Shown here one piece after another: positions 43,312 through 53,454 of a stretch of DNA of 64,000 nucleotides. Position numbers and translations under genes: made by a program. The notes beneath the pieces were generated by a model. The model searched no databases. It was not told where the DNA came from and saw only the letters and a list, made by a program, of their open reading frames with translations. The stretch comes from Aquimarina algiphila (GTDB lineage Bacteria; Bacteroidota; Bacteroidia; Flavobacteriales; Flavobacteriaceae): assembly GCF_007489275.1 (NCBI RefSeq), contig NZ_VLNR01000027.1, positions 1,440 through 65,439 of the forward strand, given 5' to 3'. Positions within the stretch are counted from its first letter, which is position 1. Each line of letters opens with the position of its first letter.

Positions 43312-43881
43312 TTAATTCCCAAAATTATATATCTCTGTTGGAGTAACGCAAAGGTCGAGACCTATATCTGTAGGGATTACATTTTGAATTTCTTTTTCTG
43401 CATCAAAAAATGAAAGTCCGATCTTTAACGTATCAGAATTACATTTGGCTAAAAACTTATCATAAAAACCTTTACCATATCCTACACGATTACCAATATG
43501 GTCAAATGCTAATAAGGGTATAAAAACTACTTCTATTTTTTTTTCTGGTATTTGGATTCCATCTACTGGCTCAGGAATTCCCCAGGAATTTACTTCTAAT
43601 TTGGTTCCATCTGTTAGTAAAAAATGCTCTAGCGTATTATTTTCAAAATTACTTTTGGACACTAGTATATTTTTATCCTTTCCCTGAAGAATATGAAGAA
43701 TATATTCTGTATTGATTTCTTTTTGTTTTTCTATAGGAAGAAAGATATGATAATACGATTTTTCCCAAATTGGTAATTGAAGTAATTGATTTGCGATATC
43801 TACACTTAAATTCTCAACTTCTTCATCACTTAATTGAGATCGTAATGTTTTATAATGTGTCCTTAGCTCTTTCTTATTCAT
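43312..43881 (-). CDS. 5-formyltetrahydrofolate cyclo-ligase
   Basis: A 189-residue ATP-dependent enzyme that converts 5-formyl-THF to 5,10-methenyl-THF. Signatures are KKELRTHYKTLRSQL at the N-terminus, the ATP/folate-binding VFIPLLAFDHIGNRVGYGKGFYD and the end with DLCVTPTEI. The start overlaps the end of the M14 deacylase gene by 8 bp, so it is the last gene of a tight operon that starts with the retropepsin-like protein at 46.1 kb. Confidence 0.95.
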   Translation of the reverse strand: MNKKELRTHYKTLRSQLSDEEVENLSVDIANQLLQLPIWEKSYYHIFLPIEKQKEINTEYILHILQGKDKNILVSKSNFENNTLEHFLLTDGTKLEVNSWGIPEPVDGIQIPEKKIEVVFIPLLAFDHIGNRVGYGKGFYDKFLAKCNSDTLKIGLSFFDAEKEIQNVIPTDIGLDLCVTPTEIYNFGN

Positions 43882-44854
43882 TTACTAATTCCTTTGTAAT
43901 GCGAAAAATAGCATCTCCTTTATATACAATAGGCGCTTCGTTTACATTAATTACATACCCCTCATTTGTAGCTTTTACAACATGCCTCATTTTACCGTAA
44001 GGATCTGTAATTGTTGCTAGAATCTCACCTTTATTGACATGTTTCCCAATAGGTATTTTAATATGTAACAAACCACTATATTTTGCTCTTATCCAAAAGC
44101 TTGTACTAATTAGCAAGGTATCAGAATCTCGAACAGGTACTTCAAATTCAGTTTTCAGCATACCCAGGTAACTTAATATCCTCATCGTTCCCTGAACCCC
44201 TTCTATGGCAATCTCTTTACTACTGTTTTGAGATTTTCCTCCTTCAAACAATAATATATTCTTTCCTTTTTTAGCGCAGGTCGACCGATAGGAACCTTCT
44301 AGGTTTTTAGATAATAAGGTGAATGGTGCATTAAAAATTTTAGCCAATGCGACGAGGTTCTCGTTTTTGGGATCTACTCTAATATGTGGCGCATTAAACC
44401 TACTGGCTCCACCAGTGTGAAAATCTAAACAAAAATCTGCAGCAGGTAAAATATCATTTATAAATTGATACGCAAAACGACTTGCAAGAGAGCCATTTTT
44501 GGTGCCAGGAAAAACCCGATTGAGATCACGACCATCAGGAAAAAAACGATTCATATTTAAAAAACCAAATACATTAAGAACAGGAATACATATAATACTG
44601 CCTTTTGCAGGTTTATTGATTTTCTTTGCTATGATTTGTCGTACAACTTCTACTCCATTAATTTCATCACCATGGATACCGGCTGTAATAAGTACAGTTG
44701 GGCCCGGTATTTTTGATCTCTCTATAATGATTGGTATTTCTACCTTGGTAGAAGTATATAGTTTTGCTATATTAAAATTTATGGTAGTACTAATTCCGGG
44801 TAATACTTCATTTCCCAGAATACTAAGTACATTATTATTAGTTGTTTTTGTCAT
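43874..44854 (-). CDS. succinylglutamate desuccinylase/aspartoacylase-family (M14) enzyme
   Basis: A 326-residue zinc enzyme, from ATG 44852-44854 (an upstream start at 44875 would overlap rimK by 17 bp). Zinc motif GIHGDEINGVEVV, the DGRDLNRVFPG loop and LDFHTGGASR give the carboxypeptidase-like M14 fold. The C-terminal part has a lipoyl-like or barrel-sandwich piece (KIPIGKHVNKGEILATI). It removes an acyl or aminoacyl group. Next to RimK it may remove or process glutamyl-type additions (inference). Confidence 0.9.
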   Translation of the reverse strand: MTKTTNNNVLSILGNEVLPGISTTINFNIAKLYTSTKVEIPIIIERSKIPGPTVLITAGIHGDEINGVEVVRQIIAKKINKPAKGSIICIPVLNVFGFLNMNRFFPDGRDLNRVFPGTKNGSLASRFAYQFINDILPAADFCLDFHTGGASRFNAPHIRVDPKNENLVALAKIFNAPFTLLSKNLEGSYRSTCAKKGKNILLFEGGKSQNSSKEIAIEGVQGTMRILSYLGMLKTEFEVPVRDSDTLLISTSFWIRAKYSGLLHIKIPIGKHVNKGEILATITDPYGKMRHVVKATNEGYVINVNEAPIVYKGDAIFRITKELVNE

Positions 44855-44858
44855 TGTA

Positions 44859-45731
44859 TTACAAACTTCTTTCAATATAACGAATAATAGATTTTGCGAT
44901 ATCTCTTCCAGTTGCAGTTTCTATACCTTCTAACCCTGGAGAAGAGTTCACTTCTAAAATAAGAGGTCCTCTATTACTTTGTAACAGATCTACTCCTGCT
45001 ACACCCATTTTTAATGCTTTTGCGGCCATAATAGCAGCCTGTTCTTCATGTCTGGTCAAATTAATTACAGATGCTGTACCTCCTCTATGTAAATTAGACC
45101 TAAACTCCCCTTCTTTACCTTGTCGCTTCATTGCTCCTACTACTTGACCATCTACAACAAAAGCTCTAACATCTGCTCCTTTTGCTTCTTTTATAAATTC
45201 CTGAACAATAACTCTAGCCTGCAATCCATTAAAAGCTTCTAAAACCGATTCTGCCGCCGTCTTAGTTTCTGCTAAAACTACACCTAAGCCTTGAGTACCT
45301 TCTAACAATTTAATAATTAATGGTGCTCCTCCCACATGAGAAATTACTTCAGAGACATCTTTAGAATAGTTAGTAAATACAGTCTTAGGAAGTCCCAAAC
45401 CAGCCTTAGACAAAATTTGTAAACTTCTTAATTTATCTCTGGATTGTATCAGTGCCTGTGATTTTAAAGTAGTAAATACATTCATCATTTCAAACTGCCT
45501 AACCACAGCAGTTCCATAAAAAGTAATAGAAGATCCTATTCTCGGAATTACAGCATCAACATGGTCTAATTTTCTTCCCCGATAATAAATTTCAGGTTTT
45601 TGTCTCTCAATTACAATATCACAATTTAAAGGATCTATTACCTGTACATTATGTTTACGCTTTACTGCAGCCTGAACAAGTGCATTAGTCGAATATAAAT
45701 TCGCACCACGCGACAAAATCTTAATATTCAT
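44859..45731 (-). CDS. rimK: RimK-type alpha-L-glutamate ligase
   Basis: A 290-residue ATP-grasp enzyme. Residues 1-100 form the N-terminal part ([31 protein letters not shown]). The ATP-grasp core has [33 protein letters not shown] and the metal-binding [15 protein letters not shown]. RimK adds glutamate to the C-terminus of ribosomal protein S6 in E. coli; targets here may differ. Its start and the stop of the upstream retropepsin-like gene share one base (45731). Downstream follows the M14 deacylase. Confidence 0.94.
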   Translation of the reverse strand: MNIKILSRGANLYSTNALVQAAVKRKHNVQVIDPLNCDIVIERQKPEIYYRGRKLDHVDAVIPRIGSSITFYGTAVVRQFEMMNVFTTLKSQALIQSRDKLRSLQILSKAGLGLPKTVFTNYSKDVSEVISHVGGAPLIIKLLEGTQGLGVVLAETKTAAESVLEAFNGLQARVIVQEFIKEAKGADVRAFVVDGQVVGAMKRQGKEGEFRSNLHRGGTASVINLTRHEEQAAIMAAKALKMGVAGVDLLQSNRGPLILEVNSSPGLEGIETATGRDIAKSIIRYIERSL

Positions 45732-46159
45732 TACAATTTTTGATTATATGACTGATTTTCTGATTGAGGATCTACCAAAAATTTTCCGCTTAAAAATTTA
45801 CGCCCTATCAATACGGGAAAACGCATATCATCACGTGGAGATAATGTAAACGTTATTGGATATGTGTTACCAAATACGATAATTTGTGTTCTAATAGTGA
45901 ATCGCATTTCTACTTTACCATTGCTACTTTTTACTGCAGTAATATCATAATTTTTGAATGTAAATCTTTTGCCATTATATTCTGGATGCATCGGGTCAAG
46001 AAAACTACATTGTAATGTTTGATCAATTTCCTTGATATCTATACAATGAATAGATGATGTATAAGCTCCTGTATCGATTTTAGCATCGATATTTTTCAAT
46101 TCTAAAAGAGGAAAATCTGCTTTATCAGTCCTGCCAATTATTTTCTTTTCTTTTTCCAA
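45731..46159 (-). CDS. retropepsin-like / 'ATP-dependent zinc protease' family protein
   Basis: A 142-residue protein of the RimK-associated retropepsin-like family (often named ATP-dependent zinc protease). It has [20 protein letters not shown] followed by [11 protein letters not shown] (Asp-Thr-Gly, the aspartic-protease triplet), and [19 protein letters not shown]. It is the first gene of the operon with rimK and the M14 deacylase, which fits a ligase-plus-peptidase pair that adds and removes glutamates. Cytoplasmic. Confidence 0.9.
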   Translation of the reverse strand: MEKEKKIIGRTDKADFPLLELKNIDAKIDTGAYTSSIHCIDIKEIDQTLQCSFLDPMHPEYNGKRFTFKNYDITAVKSSNGKVEMRFTIRTQIIVFGNTYPITFTLSPRDDMRFPVLIGRKFLSGKFLVDPQSENQSYNQKL

Positions 46160-46325
46160 AAGATATGATTGATATTGGGACTACTAATGTAATAAAAATC
46201 AAGATGCATTGTATGTTATCCTTCTTTTTTAATAAATGGTGTTATTTTTATACTGATTTAACAAAAATTAAATCCGCAATCTTTGTTTTACAATTACGGT
46301 AAACCCTTAACTTTACCATTGGATT

Positions 46326-48125
46326 ATGCAAGAAGCCACTTTAGACATACAGATTAAAATACTACCAACTGGACCTGGAGTATACCAATATTATGATAAA
46401 GATGATAAATTACTCTATGTTGGAAAAGCAAAAAACTTAAAAAAAAGAGTGTCTTCTTATTTTAATAAGAATCATGATAATTATAAGACCAAAGTTCTCG
46501 TAAAAAAAATCCACTCTATAAGACACATTGTTGTAGAAACAGAGACCGATGCATTATTGTTAGAGAATAATCTCATCAAAAAACATCAGCCTCGTTTTAA
46601 TGTAATGCTCAAAGATGATAAAACGTATCCTTGGATATGTATTAAAAAAGAACGTTTCCCCAGAATTTTTCCCACTCGTAACTTAATCAAAGACGGTTCA
46701 GAATATTATGGCCCATACACCAATTTTAAGACTGTAAATACGCTATTAGATCTTATCAAAGGGTTATATCAACTTAGAACATGTAATTATGATTTATCTC
46801 AGGAAAAAATCAATAATGGTAAATATAAAGTGTGTCTCGAGTATCATCTAGGAAATTGCAAAGGCCCCTGTGAAGACTTGCAGGATGAGAAAGAATATAT
46901 GGATAACCTTGAAGCTATTCGGCAAATTGTAAAAGGTAATTTTAAAGATTCTCTTGGTCGTTTTAAAAAGCAAATGGCAGAACATGCAGAGAAGATGGAA
47001 TTTGAAGATGCACAACGGATTAAAGAAAAAATAGAAGTTTTAGAAAAATATCAAGCAAAATCTACAGTAGTTAATCCAAAAATTAGCAACGTAGATGTGT
47101 TTTCGATTATCTCAGATGAATCCTATGGATATGTAAACTTTCTTCAATTATCATATGGATCTATTATACGATCACATACTACTGAAATTAAAAAGAAACT
47201 GGACGAATCTGATGCTGAGCTTTTAGAATTAGCAATTATCGAATTACGTCAACGTTTTGGTTCTAAATCAAAAGAAATATTTGTCCCTTTTGAATTGGAT
47301 TTAGGTGAAAAATTAAAAATTACAGTTCCTCAATTAGGGGACAAAAAGAAAATTTTAGATCTTTCCTTAAGGAATGCAAAATACTTTAGGCTAGAACGTT
47401 TTAAACAAATCAAAATTATTGATCCAGATAGACATGTAAAGCGTTTAATGGCACAAATGAAAAAGGATCTTCGATTACCAGTAGAGCCTGTACATATTGA
47501 ATGTTTTGACAATTCGAACATCCAGGGAACCAATCCCGTTGCTGCATGTGTAGTTTTTAAAAATGGAAAACCCAGCAAAAAAGAATATAGAAAATTTAAT
47601 ATAAAAACAGTAGAAGGTGCTAATGATTTTGCCTCTATGGAAGAGGTTGTTTATCGACGGTATAAACGGCTAAAAGAAGAAGAGCAACCTTTACCTCAAC
47701 TTGTAATTGTGGATGGAGGAAAAGGACAACTTTCTTCTGGATTAAAAGCACTTGATGATCTTGGATTAAGAGGAAAAATTACAATTATTGGTATTGCCAA
47801 ACGATTAGAAGAAATTTACTATCCAGGTGATTCTATTCCGCTCTATTTGGATAAAAAATCAGAGTCTTTAAAAGTGATACAACACTTACGTAATGAGGCA
47901 CATCGATTCGGAATTACTTTTCACAGACAAAAAAGAAGCAAGGCGGCATTAGATACAGAATTAGATGTGATTCCAGGTATCGGAGAAAAAACAGTTATAG
48001 AATTACTTAAGACTTTTAGATCCGTAAAAAGAATAAGTGAAGCTTCTAAAAGTGAATTAAGTGAAGTGATAGGTGATTCTCGCGCAACCAAAGTGTTTAA
48101 TTACTATCTTTCTAAAAAAGAATAA
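46326..48125 (+). CDS. uvrC: UvrABC excinuclease subunit C
   Basis: A 599-residue nucleotide-excision repair nuclease. The GIY-YIG domain for the 3' cut reads GVYQYYDKDDKLLYVGKAK..LKKRV. The UvrB-interacting UVR motif is FEDAQRIKEKIEVLEKY. The RNase H-like domain for the 5' cut has IECFDNSNIQGT and LVIVDGGKGQLSS. A helix-hairpin-helix pair closes it (IPGIGEKTVIELLK). Full length. It ends 2 bp before the patatin gene. Confidence 0.97.
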   Translation: MQEATLDIQIKILPTGPGVYQYYDKDDKLLYVGKAKNLKKRVSSYFNKNHDNYKTKVLVKKIHSIRHIVVETETDALLLENNLIKKHQPRFNVMLKDDKTYPWICIKKERFPRIFPTRNLIKDGSEYYGPYTNFKTVNTLLDLIKGLYQLRTCNYDLSQEKINNGKYKVCLEYHLGNCKGPCEDLQDEKEYMDNLEAIRQIVKGNFKDSLGRFKKQMAEHAEKMEFEDAQRIKEKIEVLEKYQAKSTVVNPKISNVDVFSIISDESYGYVNFLQLSYGSIIRSHTTEIKKKLDESDAELLELAIIELRQRFGSKSKEIFVPFELDLGEKLKITVPQLGDKKKILDLSLRNAKYFRLERFKQIKIIDPDRHVKRLMAQMKKDLRLPVEPVHIECFDNSNIQGTNPVAACVVFKNGKPSKKEYRKFNIKTVEGANDFASMEEVVYRRYKRLKEEEQPLPQLVIVDGGKGQLSSGLKALDDLGLRGKITIIGIAKRLEEIYYPGDSIPLYLDKKSESLKVIQHLRNEAHRFGITFHRQKRSKAALDTELDVIPGIGEKTVIELLKTFRSVKRISEASKSELSEVIGDSRATKVFNYYLSKKE

Positions 48126-48127
48126 AC

Positions 48128-50416
48128 GTGGACAGACACAACCCCTTAGAACTCTTTTTGATCAGATTGATACTTATAGTAATGACCTGCTGTCCATATA
48201 TCATTCGCGGTCAAGAAAAAGAGGTTACAAGTTCTCCTAATGCTTCATCTACTCAAGAAGACATAAAAGTAGGACTGGTTTTAAGTGGTGGTGGCGCAAA
48301 AGGTCTGGCTCATATTGGTGCTTTAAAAGTAATTGAAGAAGCAGGTGTTCGCATAGATTATATAGGAGGAACTAGTATGGGAGCAATAGTGGGAGCACTA
48401 TATGCTTCTGGCTATCGTCCATCAGAACTCGATTCCATATTTAGATCAGTGGATTTTAATGCATTTATACAAGACGAACTACCCAGAGATGCTAAGACTT
48501 TTTATGAACGTGAAGATTCTGAAAAATACGCGATCACCTTACCTTTTGATAAATTTAAAATTGGTTTACCTAAAGGTTTGTCTAAAGGGCAAAATTTTTA
48601 CAACCAGTTTTCAAGATATACTGCTCATGTAAATGATATACATGATTTTAATGATCTCCCTATTCCTTTTTTCTGCATGTCTACTAATATTGAAACAGGA
48701 GAACAAGTACTTTTAGACAAAGGATATCTACCTGAAGCTGTAGCTGCAAGTGGAGCTTTGCCATCTATTTTTAGTCCCGTAGAGTTAAATGAAATACTAA
48801 TGACTGACGGAGGAGTAACCAATAACTATCCTGTAAAGGAAATAAGAGAAAAAGGAGCAGAAATAGTTATAGGTGTTGATGTACAAGACAGTTTACTTTC
48901 TAAAGAAGAGTTAAACTCTGTAACCAATATTATGTTACAAATCAGTAATTTCAGGACTTACAATGCTATGAAAGCAAAAGTTTCTGAAACTGATGTATAT
49001 ATTAAACCATCTATTAAAGCGTTTTCTGTAATGTCATTTGACAAAGCCGATAAAATAATAGCCAGTGGTGAAAAAGCAGCTTTTAATAGTTTTGAAAAAC
49101 TAAGAGCTATAAAAAAGCGTCAAAAACCAACTGCCCCAAGAGCTAGAATTCCTAAAAACTCTGAAACTATTGTAATTAATAGTCTCACCATATCTGGTAA
49201 TAAAAAATATACCAGATCTTATATCAAGGGAAAATTAAAATTAAAAGTTCCTCGGGTCACAACCTATGAAAAACTAAACGAAGGAATAAACAATCTATCC
49301 GCTACAGGAAATTTTGATCGTGTAAGTCATCGATTAGTAGATACAAAAGAAGGCAAGCAACTCAAGCTTTCTGTTACAGAAAGTGAAAATAAAATGCTAT
49401 TACGCTTTGCATTGCATTATGATGATTTATACAAAACTGCTGCTTTAGTCAATGTAACGCGAAAAGGATTGTTTTTTAATAACGATGTTCTTTCACTAGA
49501 TGCTGCTTTGGGAGATAATATCCGATATAATCTGGATTATCATATCTACAAAGGGTTCTACCTAAGTCCGGGACTAAAATACAGCTATAACAATTTTAAG
49601 AAGGCATTTGATTTTGACTTTATAGGTCAATTTGGAGAAATCCCAGATTTAAATATTAATACAATTGATATCGATTATACTGATTTTAATGTTCAGGCTT
49701 ATGTTGAAACACCTTTTAGACAAACATTCTCTGTAGGTCTAGGTGCTGAATATAAAAGGCTTAGGATAATTTCAGAAACATTTGGAGAAGATGAAAACCA
49801 AATCCCGAGAACTGTCTTTGATAATAGTGATTATTGGAGTGCTTTAGGATATATCAAATTAGATACCTATGACAATAAATATTTTCCAAAACGAGGAATC
49901 TTGTTCGAAGGTGATATTCATACTTATCTTTTTTCTTCTGATTTTACAAATAGTTTTGATGAATTTTCTATTGCCAAAGCAAAATTAGGGTATGCCACTA
50001 CACTATACAAAAATCTCACTTTAAATTTTACGGCAGAAGCAGGAACCAAAATAGGAAACAATGCTATTAATTCACTTGACTTTCTACTTGGTGGTTTTGG
50101 AGCTAAAACCATTAATAACTTCATCCCTTTCTATGGCTATGACTTTTTAGCAATAACCGGGCAAAGTTTTGCAAAAGCATTGATAACAGCTGATTACGAA
50201 ATATTAAAAAACCATCATCTTAATGCATCAGCTAATTTTGCAAATGCCGGTAACAAATTATTTAGTACCGGAAGATGGTTCGAAGATCCAGAATATTCTG
50301 GATATGCCTTAGGATATGGTCTGGATACTTTTGCCGGCCCAATACAAGTAAAATATACGTATTCTCCAGAATTAGATGAAAGTCTATGGTTCTTTAGTGT
50401 TGGTTTTTGGTTTTAA
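48128..50416 (+). CDS. patatin-like phospholipase with outer-membrane barrel
   Basis: A 762-residue protein from GTG 48128, which keeps a full signal peptide (LFLIRLILIVMTCCPYIIRG); the next ATG (48182) would cut into it. The patatin domain (about 45-340) has LSGGGAKGLAHIG, nucleophile Ser83 in GGTSMGAIVG and the dyad Asp in LMTDGGVTNNYP. A POTRA-like piece (about 345-410, INSLTISGNKKYTRSYIKG) and a C-terminal beta barrel ending in FSVGFWF follow. This is the PlpD (type Vd) layout: an enzyme carried by its own outer-membrane barrel. Confidence 0.9.
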   Translation: MDRHNPLELFLIRLILIVMTCCPYIIRGQEKEVTSSPNASSTQEDIKVGLVLSGGGAKGLAHIGALKVIEEAGVRIDYIGGTSMGAIVGALYASGYRPSELDSIFRSVDFNAFIQDELPRDAKTFYEREDSEKYAITLPFDKFKIGLPKGLSKGQNFYNQFSRYTAHVNDIHDFNDLPIPFFCMSTNIETGEQVLLDKGYLPEAVAASGALPSIFSPVELNEILMTDGGVTNNYPVKEIREKGAEIVIGVDVQDSLLSKEELNSVTNIMLQISNFRTYNAMKAKVSETDVYIKPSIKAFSVMSFDKADKIIASGEKAAFNSFEKLRAIKKRQKPTAPRARIPKNSETIVINSLTISGNKKYTRSYIKGKLKLKVPRVTTYEKLNEGINNLSATGNFDRVSHRLVDTKEGKQLKLSVTESENKMLLRFALHYDDLYKTAALVNVTRKGLFFNNDVLSLDAALGDNIRYNLDYHIYKGFYLSPGLKYSYNNFKKAFDFDFIGQFGEIPDLNINTIDIDYTDFNVQAYVETPFRQTFSVGLGAEYKRLRIISETFGEDENQIPRTVFDNSDYWSALGYIKLDTYDNKYFPKRGILFEGDIHTYLFSSDFTNSFDEFSIAKAKLGYATTLYKNLTLNFTAEAGTKIGNNAINSLDFLLGGFGAKTINNFIPFYGYDFLAITGQSFAKALITADYEILKNHHLNASANFANAGNKLFSTGRWFEDPEYSGYALGYGLDTFAGPIQVKYTYSPELDESLWFFSVGFWF

Positions 50417-50596
50417 ATGGATGATACTAATAGCTTAAATCACAGAAATATTTACGATATTTGTAATATTATGAACTTGTTTTGGCAGGATTTACTATTA
50501 TTATTACACTACCTTATTAAGCGCAATCCCGAATAAGGTAGACTTGCTATTTATTGTCTTATTAGAAAATAGTTAATACCTTAAACTTGCAACATC

Positions 50597-51754
50597 ATGC
50601 CTTTTTATCACACCCTGGGAAAAATACCCCCCAAACGCCATACTATCTTTAAAAAACCAGATGGTAGTCTTTACTACGAACAATTATTCGGAACAATAGG
50701 TTTTGACGGAATGTCAACTAATCTATACCATTGTCAAAGGCCAACACAAGTAAAAGAAATTAAAGGAAGTTATAGCGTAGCTCCCAAAATAGCAATTAAT
50801 AACAATATTAAATCCTATCGATTTCATGGATTTAAAATAAATCCTGAAAAAGATTATTTACAAAGCAGAAAAAATGTCCTGACTAATAGTGATGCGAGTA
50901 TCATTTTATCTGCACCTCAAGAATCTACATCTGATTACTTCTATAAGAATACAGATGCAGATGAATTGATTTTTGTACACCGAGGAAGTGGTAAATTTCG
51001 TAGTCATTTAGGAAATCTCGATTTTAAGTACGGTGATTATATTGTTATTCCAAGAGGAACAATTTATAAACTTGATTTTGACTCTACTGATAATCGTTTA
51101 TTTATAGTCGAGTCCAGAAGACCTATTTACACTCCAAAAAGATATCGTAACTGGTTTGGTCAATTATTAGAACATTCTCCATACTGCGAACGAGATCTTA
51201 GAGCTCCTTATGAATTAGAAACAAATGATGAAAAAGGGGACTTTTTGATCAAAGTAAAAAAGCAAGATGAGATTTTTGATATGATATATGCTTCACATCC
51301 ATTTGATGTTGTAGGGTATGATGGTTTTAATTTTCCATATGCTTTTTCAATACATGATTTTGAACCAATAACAGGAAGAATTCATCAACCACCGCCAGTT
51401 CATCAAACTTTTGAAACAGATGCTTTTGTAGTTTGTTCATTTGTACCTAGATTATATGATTATCACCCAGACAGTATCCCTGCTCCCTATAACCATAGTA
51501 ATATTGATAGTGATGAAGTATTGTATTATGTAGATGGTGATTTTATGAGCAGAAACGATATTGATGCTGGTCATATTTCTTTACATCCAGCAGGAATACC
51601 ACATGGGCCTCACCCAGGAGCAGCAGAACGAAGCATTGGTAAAACAAAAACCGATGAATTAGCTGTTATGGTCGACACATTTAAACCTTTAATGGTTACC
51701 GAAGAGGCCATGAAAATAGCTGATGAAGAGTATCATAAATCATGGTTAGAGTAA
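50597..51754 (+). CDS. hmgA: homogentisate 1,2-dioxygenase
   Basis: A 385-residue iron enzyme that opens the ring of homogentisate to maleylacetoacetate in tyrosine breakdown. Signs: FVHRGSGKFRSHLG, GDYIVIPRGTIYKL, the cupin iron-site region around HQPPPVHQTFETDAFVV, and the end ISLHPAGIPHGPHPGA. Bacteroidota length (about 385) is shorter than the 430-440 of proteobacterial forms. hppD, the preceding enzyme of the pathway, follows 162 bp downstream. Confidence 0.94.
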   Translation: MPFYHTLGKIPPKRHTIFKKPDGSLYYEQLFGTIGFDGMSTNLYHCQRPTQVKEIKGSYSVAPKIAINNNIKSYRFHGFKINPEKDYLQSRKNVLTNSDASIILSAPQESTSDYFYKNTDADELIFVHRGSGKFRSHLGNLDFKYGDYIVIPRGTIYKLDFDSTDNRLFIVESRRPIYTPKRYRNWFGQLLEHSPYCERDLRAPYELETNDEKGDFLIKVKKQDEIFDMIYASHPFDVVGYDGFNFPYAFSIHDFEPITGRIHQPPPVHQTFETDAFVVCSFVPRLYDYHPDSIPAPYNHSNIDSDEVLYYVDGDFMSRNDIDAGHISLHPAGIPHGPHPGAAERSIGKTKTDELAVMVDTFKPLMVTEEAMKIADEEYHKSWLE

Positions 51755-51916
51755 ACCATTAGAAAATGAATAATGAAAGAATTTAAACAATCTGAATGAT
51801 GCTAAATTATAGAAAAGACATTACAGCCCACCTTAGAGCTATGTGGTAAGTTTTGACTAAAAACAACCAGCGCACAGTACAATTTTCTCATTATCTAATT
51901 TAAAAAAACAAAAAAT

Positions 51917-53056
51917 ATGTCGACTAATATAACACCTCAGGATTTAGAAAAAGTAGTTCCTCAAGCAGAAGATTTCCTACCGCTACTTGGAACAGATTAT
52001 GTAGAGCTTTATGTTGGTAATGCCAAGCAAGCTGCTTATTATTACCAATCGGCCTGGGGATTTCAACCAGTAGCCTACGCCGGTTTAGAAACTGGTAGAA
52101 AAGACAAAGTATCATATGTGATGCAACAGGATAAAATACGATTAGTCCTTACCTCTCCTTTACAACCAGATGGTGACATCAATAAACACATCAATGCACA
52201 TGGTGACGGAGTAAAAGTAGTGGCTCTTTGGGTGGATGATGCTACTAAAAGCTATGAAGAAACCATTAAACGAGGAGCAAAATCGTACATGAAACCCAAG
52301 GTAGAGGAAGATGAAAATGGTAGCGTTGTATTTTCAGGGATCCACACCTATGGAGAAACAGTTCACATTTTTGTAGAGCGAAAAAATTACCATGGAGCAT
52401 TCTTACCAGGTTATATGCCATGGAATAAACCATATACAACAGAATCTACAGGTTTAAAATTTATCGATCATATGGTAGGTAATGTTGGTTGGAATGAAAT
52501 GAATAAGTGGTGTGAGTTCTATGCCAAAGTAATGGGGTTTGCACAACTAGTCTCTTTTGATGACAAAGATATTTCTACAGAATATACTGCTCTAATGAGT
52601 AAAGTGATGAGTAATGGTAATGGACGAATCAAGTTTCCTATCAATGAACCTGCAGAAGGTAGAAAAAAATCTCAAATCGAAGAATATATTGATTTCTATA
52701 ATGGTGCAGGAGTACAACATATGGCATTAGCAACAGACAATATCATTGAGACTGTTTCTGCATTACAAAATCGCGGAGTTGAATTTCTTACTGTTCCTGC
52801 GAGTTATTATGAAACAGTACTGGATCGAGTTGGTGAAATAGATGAAGATCTTGCCCCATTAAAAGAATTGGGAATCTTAATTGATCGTGATGATGAAGGA
52901 TATCTTCTTCAAATTTTTACCAAACCTGTTTTAGATCGTCCTACAATGTTCTTTGAAATCATACAACGTAAAGGAGCTCAATCCTTTGGAAAAGGTAATT
53001 TCAAAGCTCTATTTGAGGCCATAGAAAGAGAGCAACAACAAAGAGGTACTTTATAA
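51917..53056 (+). CDS. hppD: 4-hydroxyphenylpyruvate dioxygenase
   Basis: A 379-residue non-haem iron enzyme that converts 4-hydroxyphenylpyruvate to homogentisate. Iron ligands are visible: His in FIDHMVGNV, His in GVQHMALATDN and Glu in TMFFEIIQRKG. The N-terminal half (FLPLLGTDYVELYVGNAKQA) carries the degenerate copy of the fold. Product feeds hmgA directly upstream. Full length for the family. Confidence 0.95.
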   Translation: MSTNITPQDLEKVVPQAEDFLPLLGTDYVELYVGNAKQAAYYYQSAWGFQPVAYAGLETGRKDKVSYVMQQDKIRLVLTSPLQPDGDINKHINAHGDGVKVVALWVDDATKSYEETIKRGAKSYMKPKVEEDENGSVVFSGIHTYGETVHIFVERKNYHGAFLPGYMPWNKPYTTESTGLKFIDHMVGNVGWNEMNKWCEFYAKVMGFAQLVSFDDKDISTEYTALMSKVMSNGNGRIKFPINEPAEGRKKSQIEEYIDFYNGAGVQHMALATDNIIETVSALQNRGVEFLTVPASYYETVLDRVGEIDEDLAPLKELGILIDRDDEGYLLQIFTKPVLDRPTMFFEIIQRKGAQSFGKGNFKALFEAIEREQQQRGTL

Positions 53057-53216
53057 AAAACATCGAATATATTCCTTTTTATGGATTAAAACCACTTTTG
53101 TTAAATTTTGAGGAATATGCAATTTTTAGACGACTTACTATAAATTTTTGTTAAAACTCATAATAAAAAAACGTTTTCGTTTGATAATTATGCAAAAAAA
53201 TTTCATTTTTGTAATC

Positions 53217-53326
53217 ATAGGTGGAGTGGTTACCACTTATATCTAAAACAATAATTATTCTCATAATTTAAGTTTTTAGTTGGTTAATAAAAGTAAAAAG
53301 GAGAGCTGTGGTGGCTCTCTTTTTTT
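53217..53326 (+). ncRNA. candidate small RNA, about 110 nt
   Basis: Downstream of TTTG-N20-CATTTTTG, which fits the Bacteroidota promoter form TTTG-N17-23-TAnnTTTG with one mismatch, there are about 110 nt without any ATG, ending in a strong hairpin with seven T (53301-53326). The 5' end has a small AGTGG-TTA-CCACT hairpin (53225-53237). The transcript has no coding potential. The identity is unknown; a long hppD 3' UTR is the alternative. Confidence 0.35.
53301..53326 (+). terminator. rho-independent terminator
   Basis: Stem GAGAGC / GCTCTC (53301-53306 / 53314-53319) with a 7-nt loop, A residues before it and TTTTTTT after it. Confidence 0.88.
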
Positions 53327-53454
53327 GTTCATATTTTTACATTTGATAACAGTATTCATTTTTATCTCTTCACATTAAATAGTACTTTTGGAATGGATAT
53401 TGTATTTACATCACCAATTTAGCATGTATATCAAATTCAACAATACCCTAAACT

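Larger units (their letters stand above)
53057..53454. other. gap with a candidate small RNA
   Basis: About 400 bp with no ORF of note. A possible hppD terminator with a long loop (ATATTCCT..AGGAATAT, 53068-53120) comes first. A promoter-like pair TTTG (53180-53183) and CATTTTTG (53204-53211) follows, then the sRNA-like stretch and a strong terminator at 53301-53326. Confidence 0.5.
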
